Notes: generated by a model not told the origin, from the sequence alone. Counted from the first letter of the stretch, positions 9,225 to 18,116 are shown. The stretch is DNA of 64,000 nt from Emticicia sp. C21 (GCF_003418935.1 NZ_QVMT01000001.1:784063-848062); one strand, 5' to 3'. A program made the numbers and translations.

Positions 9225-10094
9225 TCAGGTTGGTAATGGTACAAATTCTGTTTCTCCCGGAATCTTAGGAAAAGTCTGCTCCTGCCATTTAATCTTGGCT
9301 TCGTCTATGGTTTCTTTACTGCTCGATACAAAATTCCAATAGATAAAACGTTCTTCCGGAAATGGCTCTCCACCAAAAATATAAATGCTCGTATTTTCTT
9401 TTATGGTAAACTCACAGAGTTCATCTTGCTTGGCAACTAATATGCGCTTGGGTTCATAGCTGATTCCCTGGTTTTCAATGCTTCCCTCCAGAATATACAT
9501 CGCTACTTCGCCAAATAATTCATGCCCGATTTTAATGGTTTTCTCATTTGTGCTTTTGAGCTCCAGCAAAAACAATTTACTATATACAGGCACAGGAGAC
9601 TTATGCCCAAAGGCAGTACCTGCAATCAGTTTATAAGCTACGCCATCATTCTCCCAGGTAGGTATAACATCTTCCGAAGCATGATAAAATGAGGGATCCA
9701 TGTCTTCCAAACCTTTGGGCATTGCTACCCAGATTTGGAGGCCATGCAGCATTTTATCAGATGCTCGCAGGTATTCAGGGGTACGTTCTGAGTGCACTAT
9801 TCCCTTGCCGGCCGTCATCCAGTTTACTTGTCCGGGTTTGATTTCCATTTCCACTCCCAGACTATCGCGGTGCATAATGCTTCCCTCGAAAAGATAGGTC
9901 AGGGTTGAAAGCCCGATATGTGGGTGCGGTGGAACATCAATATTCTGGTATTCACCCATACAAGCTGGCCCCATATGGTCGAGAAAGATAAAAGGCCCTA
10001 CGGTGCGTTTCCCTCTGAAAGGCAACAAACGCCCTACCATAAAATTCCCTATATCATGCGGGCGCTCTTCTATTATCAGGCTGATGTTGGACAT
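9225..10094 (-). CDS. pirin family protein
   Basis: 289 aa bicupin. Pirins bind a metal through an N-terminal cupin; some have quercetin dioxygenase activity, others act as redox-sensing co-regulators. Seen: 'GPFIFLDHMGP', then the metal-binding block 'PHPHIGLSTLTYLFEG', 'HRDSLG' and 'KGIVHSERT', all typical. The C-terminal pirin_C cupin ends with 'WNFVSSSKE'. First gene of a three-gene run with the nitrilase-like and arginase-family genes (gaps 6 and 4 bp). The upstream gap holds a large inverted repeat. Confidence 0.9.
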   Translation of the reverse strand: MSNISLIIEERPHDIGNFMVGRLLPFRGKRTVGPFIFLDHMGPACMGEYQNIDVPPHPHIGLSTLTYLFEGSIMHRDSLGVEMEIKPGQVNWMTAGKGIVHSERTPEYLRASDKMLHGLQIWVAMPKGLEDMDPSFYHASEDVIPTWENDGVAYKLIAGTAFGHKSPVPVYSKLFLLELKSTNEKTIKIGHELFGEVAMYILEGSIENQGISYEPKRILVAKQDELCEFTIKENTSIYIFGGEPFPEERFIYWNFVSSSKETIDEAKIKWQEQTFPKIPGETEFVPLPT

Positions 10095-10099
10095 GGTTT

Positions 10100-10230
10100 A
10101 TTGAGTGAGTTAGTGATTTGAAATCGCGAATGGTGAATTATGAATTAGCGAATATTCTAAGAATAAATCTTTATTACAATTATTCACTAATTCGTAATTC
10201 ATGATTCACCATTAAAATAATCACTCATTC
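10100..10230. repeat. large imperfect inverted repeat, AGTGATT-word family, copy a
   Basis: The gap between the M1 peptidase stop and the pirin start folds back on itself. The left part at 10129-10154 ('AATGGTGAATTATGAATT' and on) is the near reverse complement of 10181-10213 ('ATGATTCACCATT' at its end), and the outer parts TTGAGTGAGTTAGTGATT and AATCACTCATTCATT also pair. Built from the same AGTGATT/AATCACT words as the elements near 18.9, 28.65 and 34.1 kb. Confidence 0.7.
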
Positions 10231-10236
10231 ATTCCA

Positions 10237-12150
10237 TTATGCTATTCCTGCCATCCACTGCATCATATTCTGTATCCAGAACATGATTTTCATGGTGTAT
10301 TTTCTGAATACGAGCATAGATGGGTCGACAGCTTTGCTGTTATTATTAAAGTTTAAATCTAATAAGAGTTTATTCTGTGGGTCAACCTTTACAGAGCTGA
10401 TGGCTTTATCAAACTTATACAGCTTTGATTTCTCCTCTCCATTCCACGGAATTAATTCCTGTTTACCATCGGCAAACTGTACTGAGATTTCGGTCGGTAA
10501 TATCATATCGCCCAAACGTTCTACCGTGAATTGTCCGGAAACTTTACTATCTTTTTCAATATTGTTGATAGATTTCAGGGCATAATCAAGCACAGGAGCT
10601 TTATATAAGACCTGATCGAAATACCAGTTCATATCTGTTCCGAAACGATTTCCGGTGCGTTTGGGTACAATTTCGTTTACCACATCAATAAAATCTCTTA
10701 CACATGGGTGCTTAAAACGCCAGCGGATAAAATAGGTCTGCATCACTTCGTCCATTGTGCTGCGGCCTATCATATTCTCTAAGGTCTTAAGCAATGTGGC
10801 TGTTTTGGTATAGGTCATAATGCTATAAGTTCCTTTCGGATACTCCCAGGCATTGCGAAAAACTTCTGTAATCTTCGGGTTTTTCATAGTTATATAGCTA
10901 ATTCGCGAGGTCTCCATGTCGTTTATCGTAAAACCTATAAAATCAATCTGAGACCCTGGGGCATAGTTTTCATCCATGATTCTACCCTCATAATATTGGT
11001 TAAATCCCTCGTCTAAGAACGATTCTTCAAACTCATTGGTAGCCAGCATTCCTTGGAAATACTGGTGGCCGAATTCATGTACCGTTACCAATTCGGGAAA
11101 CCTGAAACCTTTTGGGAGGCCCCAGGCCGTGCCGCAGGTGATAAATGTTGGATACTCCATCCCACCGGAACCAGCCCCATTTACGGGTGGATCAATCAGA
11201 CTTAAAACTGTATGGGGGTATTTGCCCAGATTTTTCTCAAAATAAGTTAATGCCGTAATTGCCGACTGAAAGTAGCGTTCGGTAGAGCCTGAATGCTCCG
11301 GTTGCATCACAGCTTTTATTTTTACATGCTTCCATTGGCGCTCGCTGATAACAAAGCGAGGTGAGGTTGTCCAGGCAAAATCATGCACATCTTCCGCCAG
11401 ATAGGTAATGGTTTTAGTACCATTTGTATGAGGTGATTCGCTTTGGAAAATACCTGTAGCTGCCAGCTGATACTCTTTTGGCACAGTCATGCTGACTTTA
11501 TAGGTGCCAAAATCGGCGTAAAATTCGGTATTGGCATGAAACTGATGGCAATTCCATTGCCCTTTGGTCGCATAACGCATACCAGCTGGCTCATACACAC
11601 CAATTTTAGGGAACCATTGTCCTACCAGAAAATAATTATCGGCAAAACCCGTACGGGCAAATATCTGAGGAAGTTTGGCCTTAAAATTTATATCCAGTGT
11701 AATGCTTTCATTAGGACTTAGTGGCTTACTGAGGGGCACACTGATAACCGTCTTATCTTTCTCGTTCAGATCGTCTGTCTGTATAAATTTAATCTTTTTT
11801 GTTAGCGTCTCACCGTTCCTTATCTGCATCGATTCAATAGTAATTGAGCCTAAATTCATAGACTTAGATGGATCCATCATATCGCCGCGCAATTGTCCAC
11901 CCGACTCTTTCATAAAAGTCGAGTTTTTATCTTTGAACGCATTGAGGTAAAGATGAAACTGCAATTCTGAAATACGATCGTTTGAGGTATTTTTCCAGAT
12001 TAATGTCTCCTTGCCAAAGAGCGTTTTTTTATCAGCATCGAGCACAACATCAATGGTATAATTGGCAATCCGATTGCTGAGTGGTTTGTTTTGTGCTGTG
12101 GCAGTAGCAACCAGGCAAAACAAGAGAGATATACGCAGAAAATGAATCAT
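10237..12150 (-). CDS. M1 family metallopeptidase (secreted)
   Basis: 637 aa from the chosen start. Aminopeptidase of the gluzincin group; cleaves N-terminal residues of peptides using one Zn2+. Seen: the zinc motif 'VHEFGHQYF' with the third ligand Glu 19 residues after the second His ('SFLDEGFNQYYEG'), and the exopeptidase motif region 'GAGSGGMEYPT'. Start: an ATG at 12186 adds 12 residues; the one at 12150 places the signal peptide ('FLRISLLFCLVATATAQ') directly at the N-terminus and is preferred. Probably periplasmic or cell-surface. The C-terminus after about residue 600 has a short hydrophobic end. Confidence 0.9.
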   Translation of the reverse strand: MIHFLRISLLFCLVATATAQNKPLSNRIANYTIDVVLDADKKTLFGKETLIWKNTSNDRISELQFHLYLNAFKDKNSTFMKESGGQLRGDMMDPSKSMNLGSITIESMQIRNGETLTKKIKFIQTDDLNEKDKTVISVPLSKPLSPNESITLDINFKAKLPQIFARTGFADNYFLVGQWFPKIGVYEPAGMRYATKGQWNCHQFHANTEFYADFGTYKVSMTVPKEYQLAATGIFQSESPHTNGTKTITYLAEDVHDFAWTTSPRFVISERQWKHVKIKAVMQPEHSGSTERYFQSAITALTYFEKNLGKYPHTVLSLIDPPVNGAGSGGMEYPTFITCGTAWGLPKGFRFPELVTVHEFGHQYFQGMLATNEFEESFLDEGFNQYYEGRIMDENYAPGSQIDFIGFTINDMETSRISYITMKNPKITEVFRNAWEYPKGTYSIMTYTKTATLLKTLENMIGRSTMDEVMQTYFIRWRFKHPCVRDFIDVVNEIVPKRTGNRFGTDMNWYFDQVLYKAPVLDYALKSINNIEKDSKVSGQFTVERLGDMILPTEISVQFADGKQELIPWNGEEKSKLYKFDKAISSVKVDPQNKLLLDLNFNNNSKAVDPSMLVFRKYTMKIMFWIQNMMQWMAGIA

Positions 12151-12186
12151 ACAATCATTTATTAGTGGACTATAATTTACTGGCAA

Positions 12187-12473
12187 GCAGCGTTTGAGTT
12201 TGGCTATTATACTGTTTGCAATTTAGATAAATTCGCTTTTATTTAGAGAAGTTATTTGAAGTTTTATTGTGTAATCGTGTGTAGCGATTTTTCAAATCGT
12301 TCTGTGCTAAATGCGATGAGTATTTGAATCATGAAATCTTTTACTTTAAGTAAGTGCAATTTTTAAATTCATACCTCAACAGTACGATTCTACGCAAAAC
12401 CTCCCAAAAATCTTTGAAAACCCAATGTAAAGACGGAAATTTACTCGATTTGAATCCACATTATAACAAATTT
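12187..12473. other. intergenic region between M1 peptidase and repeat locus
   Basis: About 290 bp, AT-rich. An open frame running into the repeat ORF begins at 12354, but its first 40 codons have no similarity to the paralogous copy near 43.8 kb, so I treat it as non-coding. I see no RNA gene or clear promoter. Confidence 0.4.
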
Positions 12474-12764
12474 ATGGCTCACAAGAAAAAGAAGATAAAT
12501 ACAGTTGGTAGAGGCATGACTGACTACAGACCATCCACTCAAGCGGAACCTGAAAAGGTTACCATTATGGTGGGAACCTTTTTGAAAGAGGGTGGCTTCC
12601 AGCAGGTAGTTTCGGAGTCAGCAAAAGTACCAGCCACTAAAAAGGCGCAGAAAAAGGTTACCTGCACGGTGGGAACCTTTTTTAAAAAGGAGTCTGTGAA
12701 AGTACCAGCTACCAAAAAGGAAGCCAAAAAAGGTGGACGCTACGGTGACCACCTTTTTGAATGA
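12474..12764 (+). CDS. repeat-encoded small basic protein, paralogue of the 43.5-kb locus, frame-disturbed
   Basis: 96 aa if read as it stands. No known family. Start chosen at 12474 because from here the sequence parallels the other copy (43814 downward): both open with M-x-x-x-K-K-K-I-N, then a TDY, then the repeated 'KVT-x-MVGTF' units. It is rich in Lys with a period of about 25 residues. In the third unit an A-run has six A instead of the expected five; the frame changes to 'GGRYGDHLFE' and stops. With five A the frame would give 'VTTFLNEG' and run to a TAA at 12814-12816, directly abutting the deacetylase ATG at 12817. It may be a real protein, a pseudogene or a by-product of a DNA repeat. 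Confidence 0.35.
   Translation: MAHKKKKINTVGRGMTDYRPSTQAEPEKVTIMVGTFLKEGGFQQVVSESAKVPATKKAQKKVTCTVGTFFKKESVKVPATKKEAKKGGRYGDHLFE
12553..12758. repeat. palindrome array, family 1, three units
   Basis: Palindromes at 12553-12582, 12651-12682 and 12727-12758. Arms are AAAAGGTT(ACC) and (GG)GAACCTTTT with a centre like ATTATGGT. The third has arms AAAAAGGTGG / CCACCTTTTT, still perfectly complementary although the bases differ from the other units. Units 2 and 3 begin 76 bp apart, one more than the 75 bp period of the second locus because of an extra A. Confidence 0.8.
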
Positions 12765-12816
12765 GGGTTCAGATATTCTGACTCAGGTTACGAAAATCGT
12801 TATACAAAACATATAA

Positions 12817-13452
12817 ATGATACTCCACAAAACAAATTTTCTGATGCGGGCATTGTATCCTGATTTTATCTGGCGAAAGGATAAGCAGGAAAAGACCATC
12901 TATCTGACATTCGATGATGGTCCGATTCCTGAAATAACGGAGTTTGTACTGGAAACTTTAGCCCGATTTAATGCCAAAGCTACTTTTTTCTGCATTGGTG
13001 ATAATATCAGAAAACACCCTCATATTTTTGAAAGGGTTATGAACGGCGGACATGCTGTAGGCAATCATACCTATAATCATTTGAGAGGATGGGCTACAGA
13101 AGATGAAGAATATTTAGCTAATGTAAAACATTGTGATGCCGAAATCAGTAGTAAAATACAATGGGATGGGAAAAGCAAAAAGCTTTTCAGACCACCTCAT
13201 GGACGTATTAAGCGCAGTCAGGCAAAGGCTTTACTGCCGGAATATGATATAATTATGTGGGATGTGCTGACGGCAGATTATGATGCCAGTTTATCGCCTG
13301 AGAGAGTTTTAGCAAAGGCTTTGCAGTATACTGAAAATGGTTCGATTGTGCTTTTTCATGATAGTATCAAGGCAAATAAAAGCATGAGTTTTGCTTTACC
13401 AAGGTTCCTTGAATACTTTTCTGAACGAGAATTTCGTTTTCAATCAATTTAA
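12817..13452 (+). CDS. polysaccharide deacetylase family protein
   Basis: 211 aa NodB-type carbohydrate esterase 4. It removes N-acetyl (or O-acetyl) groups from glycans such as peptidoglycan or chitin oligomers using a metal. Seen: motif 1 'LTFDDGPIPE' (D33, D34), motif 2 'GNHTYNH' (two His), motif 3 'LFRPPHGR', motif 4 'MWDVLTADYD' and motif 5 'GSIVLFHDS'. There is no signal peptide, so it is either cytoplasmic or exported without one. The ATG is immediately preceded by the TAA that would end the restored frame of the upstream repeat ORF. A hairpin terminator follows the stop. Confidence 0.92.
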   Translation: MILHKTNFLMRALYPDFIWRKDKQEKTIYLTFDDGPIPEITEFVLETLARFNAKATFFCIGDNIRKHPHIFERVMNGGHAVGNHTYNHLRGWATEDEEYLANVKHCDAEISSKIQWDGKSKKLFRPPHGRIKRSQAKALLPEYDIIMWDVLTADYDASLSPERVLAKALQYTENGSIVLFHDSIKANKSMSFALPRFLEYFSEREFRFQSI

Positions 13453-13484
13453 ATACCTCCCAGACAATGATTTAAGAGGTATTT
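13451..13484 (+). terminator. hairpin terminator after the deacetylase gene
   Basis: Arms AAATACCTC (13451-13459) and GAGGTATTT (13476-13484) with a 16-nt loop, followed by TATTAATAAAA. Overlaps the stop codon of the deacetylase. Confidence 0.55.
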
Positions 13485-13524
13485 ATTAATAAAAAACTAT
13501 TTAAAACCATAAACAGCTTTTAAC

Positions 13525-14064
13525 ATGAAAATTACAAAAGGGGTTTTAATAACATTATTATCTATCACAACACTGGTTTCGGCGTATAGCCAGACCAAAT
13601 TCACAGAACAGAAAGCAGGTCATATATATTATGTATCAGTGCCCGATTACATGACAAAAGCCGTAACATTGAACGATGTAGCTACTATGCAATACATCAA
13701 CTCTGCCAAAAATGCCTATCTGGTAATCATAGACGACTCAAAAGAAGAACTGGAAATGAAGGGAATCAAGTTTGCTTCGCTGAAAGATTTCCATGACGAT
13801 AATATTAAACACCTGAGAACTGAAGAAAACGAATCAGTAGAGACAAAAGCTATAGAGTTTGAAGTCAATGGTAACAAATTTTATCAGTCCGAACTAGGTG
13901 TCAACTTTAAAGAATCTGATAATCTGGAAGTAAAAATCACTTATCTGATTACCTATGTAGAAACCAAGAACTATTATTATCAGATTTTATGTTGGTCGCT
14001 AAGTTCAGAATATAAAAACCTATACGCCGATTTTAAAAAGATAGCTGCCAGTATCAGAGATTAG
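13525..14064 (+). CDS. secreted protein of unknown function
   Basis: 179 aa with a signal peptide (cleavage likely after 'SAYSQ'), so periplasmic or outer-surface. I do not recognise the family. The body is alternating strand and helix with 'IYYVSVPDYMTKAVTLND' at the start, 'KAIEFEVNGNKFYQSEL' in the middle and a C-terminal helix 'LYADFKKIAASIRD'. The layout (a short stress-type domain fitted after a signal peptide) recalls small PsbP/DUF1795-like proteins, but no signature supports a call. It ends 4 bp before the glycosyltransferase start, so the two are co-transcribed. Confidence 0.7.
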   Translation: MKITKGVLITLLSITTLVSAYSQTKFTEQKAGHIYYVSVPDYMTKAVTLNDVATMQYINSAKNAYLVIIDDSKEELEMKGIKFASLKDFHDDNIKHLRTEENESVETKAIEFEVNGNKFYQSELGVNFKESDNLEVKITYLITYVETKNYYYQILCWSLSSEYKNLYADFKKIAASIRD

Positions 14065-14068
14065 TTTC

Positions 14069-15079
14069 ATGAATATACCAATGGTAAGTATCCTGATTGC
14101 CGCCCGCAATGAGGAAAACAATATACTAGATTTATTACGCTCGCTCATATGCCTGAGTTACCCTAAAGAAAAAACACAGATTTTAATCGGAAACGATGGT
14201 TCTACCGATAAAACTGATGAATTGATTAAGGGATTCATGGGGCATTTGAGCGAGCATGAAAAAAGTATGTTTCAGATACATACCATTGAAAAAAGCATAC
14301 CCGGTCTCAAAGGGAAAGCCAATGTTCTGGCTCAACTGGCACATCATGCTGAGGGAGAGTATTATTTCTTTACTGATGCTGATGTAGAAGTACCCAGACA
14401 TTGGATTGAAAAAATGCTTGAACTGCTGCACGAAAACCCATCGGACAAAAAAGCAGGAGTAGCCGTAGGTATTACTTTAGTAAAAAATACCCATTGGTTT
14501 GAGGCTTGTCAGGCTTTGGAGTGGCTATTTGCGCTAAAACTGATGAAAACCATGAATAACTATCATATTCCCTCAACGGGTATGGGTAATAATATGATGG
14601 TAACCAAAGAAGCGTACTGGGCTGTTGGCGGCTACGAAAATATTGGCTTCTCGATAGTAGAAGATTATGCCTTATATAAGGCTGTGATTGATAAAGGTTA
14701 TGATTTTAAGCAGGGCTTTGATGCATCTATCATGACTGTTACTAAACCTCCACTCAACTATTTCGAGCAGCGCAAAAGATGGGTTGCCGGAGGAATTTCT
14801 ACCGGTTCTGTTTTAATTTATCCTGCTCTGGTTCAAGGCTTTGCTTTGCCTATTCTGCTTGCCATCAGCTTATTTTCTTGGCAGATTCCTCTCATTGTTA
14901 TTGGGTTTAATTTACTGATAAATGCTATATTGGGCTATCAGATTTTTGTCCGATTGGGCCAGCTACATTTGTTCAAATATATTCCTGTGTATACCCTCTA
15001 CATGTATGTATTCTGGTTCCTGCAACTGGTGAGCTATTTTCTACCTACTAAGCTGGTCTGGAAAGGGCGAGATTACTAG
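14069..15079 (+). CDS. family 2 glycosyltransferase, membrane-bound
   Basis: 336 aa. A processive-type GT2 (cellulose-synthase-like fold) that should transfer sugar from a nucleotide donor to a lipid or polysaccharide at the inner membrane. Seen: 'VSILIAARNEENNILDLL' at the N-terminus, the donor-binding 'GNDGSTDKT', the DxD motif in 'FTDADVEV', the catalytic acid block 'SIVEDYALYKAV', and 'QRKRWVAGG' (the QxxRW-like site). The last 90 residues hold three or four transmembrane segments. Same operon as the preceding secreted protein (4-bp gap). Confidence 0.9.
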   Translation: MNIPMVSILIAARNEENNILDLLRSLICLSYPKEKTQILIGNDGSTDKTDELIKGFMGHLSEHEKSMFQIHTIEKSIPGLKGKANVLAQLAHHAEGEYYFFTDADVEVPRHWIEKMLELLHENPSDKKAGVAVGITLVKNTHWFEACQALEWLFALKLMKTMNNYHIPSTGMGNNMMVTKEAYWAVGGYENIGFSIVEDYALYKAVIDKGYDFKQGFDASIMTVTKPPLNYFEQRKRWVAGGISTGSVLIYPALVQGFALPILLAISLFSWQIPLIVIGFNLLINAILGYQIFVRLGQLHLFKYIPVYTLYMYVFWFLQLVSYFLPTKLVWKGRDY

Positions 15080-15190
15080 AAACTGTTTAATGGCTTAAAT
15101 CTACCATTCGACTACATTTTCGGCTTATTCAGTGTGTTTGATTTGGATTAGAGTTTGAAAATATCAAACTTTGATAAAAAAACGAGGCGT

Positions 15191-15601
15191 ATGACAAACG
15201 AGCAAGTAAAAATTATCAGAAATACATGGCGGAGTTTACAAGGGATTGATGCTACCTTGCTGGGAGACGTGTTTTATAGCCGATTGTTTCTGAAAGAACC
15301 CTCGTTGCGCAAAATGTTTCAGGTTCCGAGAGAAATACAGGCGAAGAAATTAATTGATATGCTCGACATGATTGTGAGCCGATTAGACCGCCTGAATGAA
15401 GTAAGTGAAAAAATCAGACAATTAGGCAAAAGACATGTCGGCTATGGCGTAAAACCCAAGCATTATGACGAGGTTGGCAAAGCCTTGTTGTGGTCGATTA
15501 GCAAAGGTTTAGGCAAAGACTGGACACCGGAAGTTGAAGCTGCCTGGGCGGCCTGTTATGCTATACTGGCAGAGGCAATGTTAACTGCTGCAAATGATTA
15601 G
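15191..15601 (+). CDS. single-domain globin
   Basis: 136 aa from the chosen start (an ATG at 15155 would add 12 residues with no homology). Haem protein of the flavohaemoglobin-like group; roles in O2 binding or NO detoxification are known for the family. Seen: the A-helix 'IIRNTWRSL', the CD region 'FLKEPSLRKMFQVP', and the proximal His in 'GKRHVGYGVKPKHYDEVG' (H82), then 'ALLWSI' and 'AWAACYAILAEAM'. The distal position does not carry an obvious His. There is no reductase domain. Its stop overlaps the stop of the convergent corA gene by 4 bp. Confidence 0.85.
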   Translation: MTNEQVKIIRNTWRSLQGIDATLLGDVFYSRLFLKEPSLRKMFQVPREIQAKKLIDMLDMIVSRLDRLNEVSEKIRQLGKRHVGYGVKPKHYDEVGKALLWSISKGLGKDWTPEVEAAWAACYAILAEAMLTAAND

Positions 15602-16680
15602 ACATATTTCTTCCACTTAAAATATATCCAGAGCCCTATGGTTATTACAACCATTAGACCCAAGGTATAAAAATACCCGTTGTGATGGTGGAGCTCGGGC
15701 ATATTGTCGAAGTTCATCCCGTAAATACCTGCAATAAAAGTGAGTGGCATGAAAATAGCCGTGAAAACGGTAAGGGTTTTCATGACTGAGTTCATTTTAT
15801 TGCTTATGCTTGTGAGATAGATATTATGAATATTCTCAATCATTTCACGATAAGTATCAATGGTGTCGAGTATCTGTAAGATATGGTCGTATACATCTCT
15901 CATATAGATATTCGTATTTGCCTGAATGAGTGGAGAATCTTCTCTGATGAGCGTGCCGAACATATCTCGTAGTGGGAGAGTCACTTTACGGATGGTCATT
16001 AATTCTCTCTTGAACCGATACAACAAGGTCTGGTCGCTTGCTTCGGGTCTTTCAATGATCTTTACTTCCAGTTCCTCGAGTTTTTCTCCGAACTTTTCGA
16101 GTACAACGAAGTAATTATCGACAATCAAATCGCAGAAAGAATAATAGAGATAATCAGCTTTGCCTTTACGGGTTTTGCCGATTGAAGCATTCAACCTTGT
16201 AAAAATGGGTGCAAATACATCAGATTTATGGACTTCCTGAAAGGTGAGTACGTAATTCTCACCCAGAATCAATGCTACGTGTTCTGATTCTATCTGATTC
16301 AGTTCAGGGTTGAACTGCAGCATTTTCAAAACTGTGAAAAGGTGCTTATCGCCGAAATGTTCCAGTTTCGGCTTTTGTTCGGTGTTCAGTATATCTTCCT
16401 GCAAGAGCGGATGCAGGTTGTAATGTCTGCCAACGGCTGCTACTACAGGCACTTCGTGTACTCCCTCCACATCCAGCCAAAGCACCTCATTTTCTTTTAT
16501 CGGAGGTTTGCAGTTACTTAAATCCTTAATGGTTTTTTCATGGTAGAATTGTTCATTAAACTCAACCAACTTAATGAGTGTATTCTCAGCTACCTCTTTG
16601 CCTACATATACCAAAGTACCAGGAGAGGTAAAGGCCTTTTTCTCTTTATAATTGCCGTGTTTCCTACGATTTTTCCCCAT
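15598..16680 (-). CDS. corA: CorA-type magnesium/cobalt transporter
   Basis: 360 aa. Pentameric inner-membrane channel for Mg2+ and Co2+. Seen: a long cytoplasmic N-terminal domain (residues 1-about 290) with the coiled stalk helix, then TM1 ending in the signature 'IYGMNF', a short periplasmic loop 'DNMPELHHHNG' and TM2, then a basic tail 'KWKKYV'. An N-terminal basic stretch (KNRRKHGNYKEKK) is unusual but present from the only good ATG. It follows the helicase gene with a 2-bp gap on the same strand. Confidence 0.92.
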   Translation of the reverse strand: MGKNRRKHGNYKEKKAFTSPGTLVYVGKEVAENTLIKLVEFNEQFYHEKTIKDLSNCKPPIKENEVLWLDVEGVHEVPVVAAVGRHYNLHPLLQEDILNTEQKPKLEHFGDKHLFTVLKMLQFNPELNQIESEHVALILGENYVLTFQEVHKSDVFAPIFTRLNASIGKTRKGKADYLYYSFCDLIVDNYFVVLEKFGEKLEELEVKIIERPEASDQTLLYRFKRELMTIRKVTLPLRDMFGTLIREDSPLIQANTNIYMRDVYDHILQILDTIDTYREMIENIHNIYLTSISNKMNSVMKTLTVFTAIFMPLTFIAGIYGMNFDNMPELHHHNGYFYTLGLMVVITIGLWIYFKWKKYV

Positions 16681-16682
16681 GA

Positions 16683-18116
16683 TTACACAAAAAAATCTTT
16701 GTTGAAATTAACTAAAAAAACCTGTTTTACGCCACGTGTGATAGCAGTATAAAGCCACCTGATAAAATCATTGTCTATCTGTGCATCAGGCAGATAACCC
16801 TGGTCTACAAAAACGGCATCCCACTGTCCACCCTGAGATTTATGACAGGTTAGTGCATAGGCAAATTTCACCTGTAAGGCATTCAGATAAGGGTCTGCTT
16901 TCAGCATTTCCTGTCGCTCTTTTTTTGATTTCACCCAGAAATAATCTTTCATTACACTCTCATACAAAGCCTTGTTTTCTTCGGGTGTCAATGTAGGTGC
17001 ATTCGAATATAGTGTATTTAGAATTAATTTCGAATCAAACTCCGGTTCATCCGGATAATCAACCAATCTCAAAGTAGCATTTACGAATCTGAATCCGTGC
17101 ATTTCTTCCTCTTTACGAAGTTTTATAACTTCCACAAAGTCACCGTTGGCTATAAAACCTGCTTTCGAATCTTCATCCAGAATCGTATAATTATTGCGCA
17201 CCACCATAAGCATATCTCCATTCTCAATCTCACTTTCTGAATAATTAATGGCGTTTCTGATGTAACGATTATACTGTACAGCCGTCTTATTGGAGCGTGT
17301 AATAATAGTTGTATTTTCGCGGCCATATTTATCATAGGCATAGCGCAAACCATCTTCCAGTCTATCACTACCCATTTTGAAGAAATCCTTAAAACCGCCT
17401 GTCATCAATTTGATAGCAGGATTTTCTATATCCAATAATTTCCTTAATTCAGTCGCATTAGTTAATATCCCTGATTCCTGTTCCTGACGCATCACTTCGG
17501 TCAGGCAATGTTCGGTTAAATCAGTATGGTAACGGTTTTTGAGGTGGTCGGCATTGAGTGCGGGGCTTACGGCCATTTTCACAGGGGGAAGCTGAGCTTC
17601 GTCCCCAATCAGTAAGAGTTTATTAGTTTCCTGTTCAAAGACATAATCCAGTAAATCGTGCAAAAGGCTGTTTGTACCAAAATCTCTTTCGTCAGAAATC
17701 ATTGAGGCCTCATCAACAATGTATACCGTTCCTTCACTATTGTTTTTCATCCGTTCAAAAACAAGCGTACCAGTATAGGTGTTTTCAACCTGCCGATAGA
17801 TTTTTTTATGGATGGTAAATGCACTTTTTTTGGCATAACCCGACATCACCTTGGCGGCTCGTCCGGTTGGTGCCATTAATACCGATTTATAGCCAAACTC
17901 TCTTAAAACCTTAATTAGGGTATTGATAAAAGTCGTTTTTCCAGTACCAGCATAGCCTTTCAGCAAGAATACATCTCTGAATTTCTCTTCGTCCAGAATA
18001 AAATCGTTCATCAATTCAAACAATCTGGCTTGTCCGGGTGTGGGAGTAAAAGGGAATTTTTTAAATAATCTTTCAGAGGGCTTAATTTCCGGATCGAGAT
18101 TCATGGACAAAGACAC
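16683..18116 (-). CDS. RecD-like DNA helicase (AAA_30/UvrD_C_2)
   Basis: 477 aa superfamily 1 helicase of the RecD2/TraA-like group. Seen: Walker A 'LKGYAGTGKTTFIN' near residue 53-66, 'MAPTGRAAKVM' (motif Ia), Walker B 'VYIVDEASMIS', motif III 'LLLIGDEAQLPPV', and the C-terminal motif 'FAYALTCHKSQGGQWDAVF' with 'LYTAITRG' (motif VI). No N-terminal RecD2 hairpin domains, so it is the short form widespread in Bacteroidota. Presumed repair or recombination role. Probably one transcript with corA (2-bp gap). Confidence 0.88.
   Translation of the reverse strand: MSLSMNLDPEIKPSERLFKKFPFTPTPGQARLFELMNDFILDEEKFRDVFLLKGYAGTGKTTFINTLIKVLREFGYKSVLMAPTGRAAKVMSGYAKKSAFTIHKKIYRQVENTYTGTLVFERMKNNSEGTVYIVDEASMISDERDFGTNSLLHDLLDYVFEQETNKLLLIGDEAQLPPVKMAVSPALNADHLKNRYHTDLTEHCLTEVMRQEQESGILTNATELRKLLDIENPAIKLMTGGFKDFFKMGSDRLEDGLRYAYDKYGRENTTIITRSNKTAVQYNRYIRNAINYSESEIENGDMLMVVRNNYTILDEDSKAGFIANGDFVEVIKLRKEEEMHGFRFVNATLRLVDYPDEPEFDSKLILNTLYSNAPTLTPEENKALYESVMKDYFWVKSKKERQEMLKADPYLNALQVKFAYALTCHKSQGGQWDAVFVDQGYLPDAQIDNDFIRWLYTAITRGVKQVFLVNFNKDFFV

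Noticed and set aside
12354-12473. Extended N-terminus for the repeat ORF
   Set aside because: The 40 extra codons have no counterpart in the paralogue at 43.8 kb, whose similarity begins at the ATG at 12474.
12553-12758. Regularly spaced repeats as a CRISPR array
   Set aside because: The repeats are palindromes with related, not unique, intervening sequence, at 75-98 bp spacing, and there are no cas genes; the same unit recurs at 43.5 kb with a shared head.
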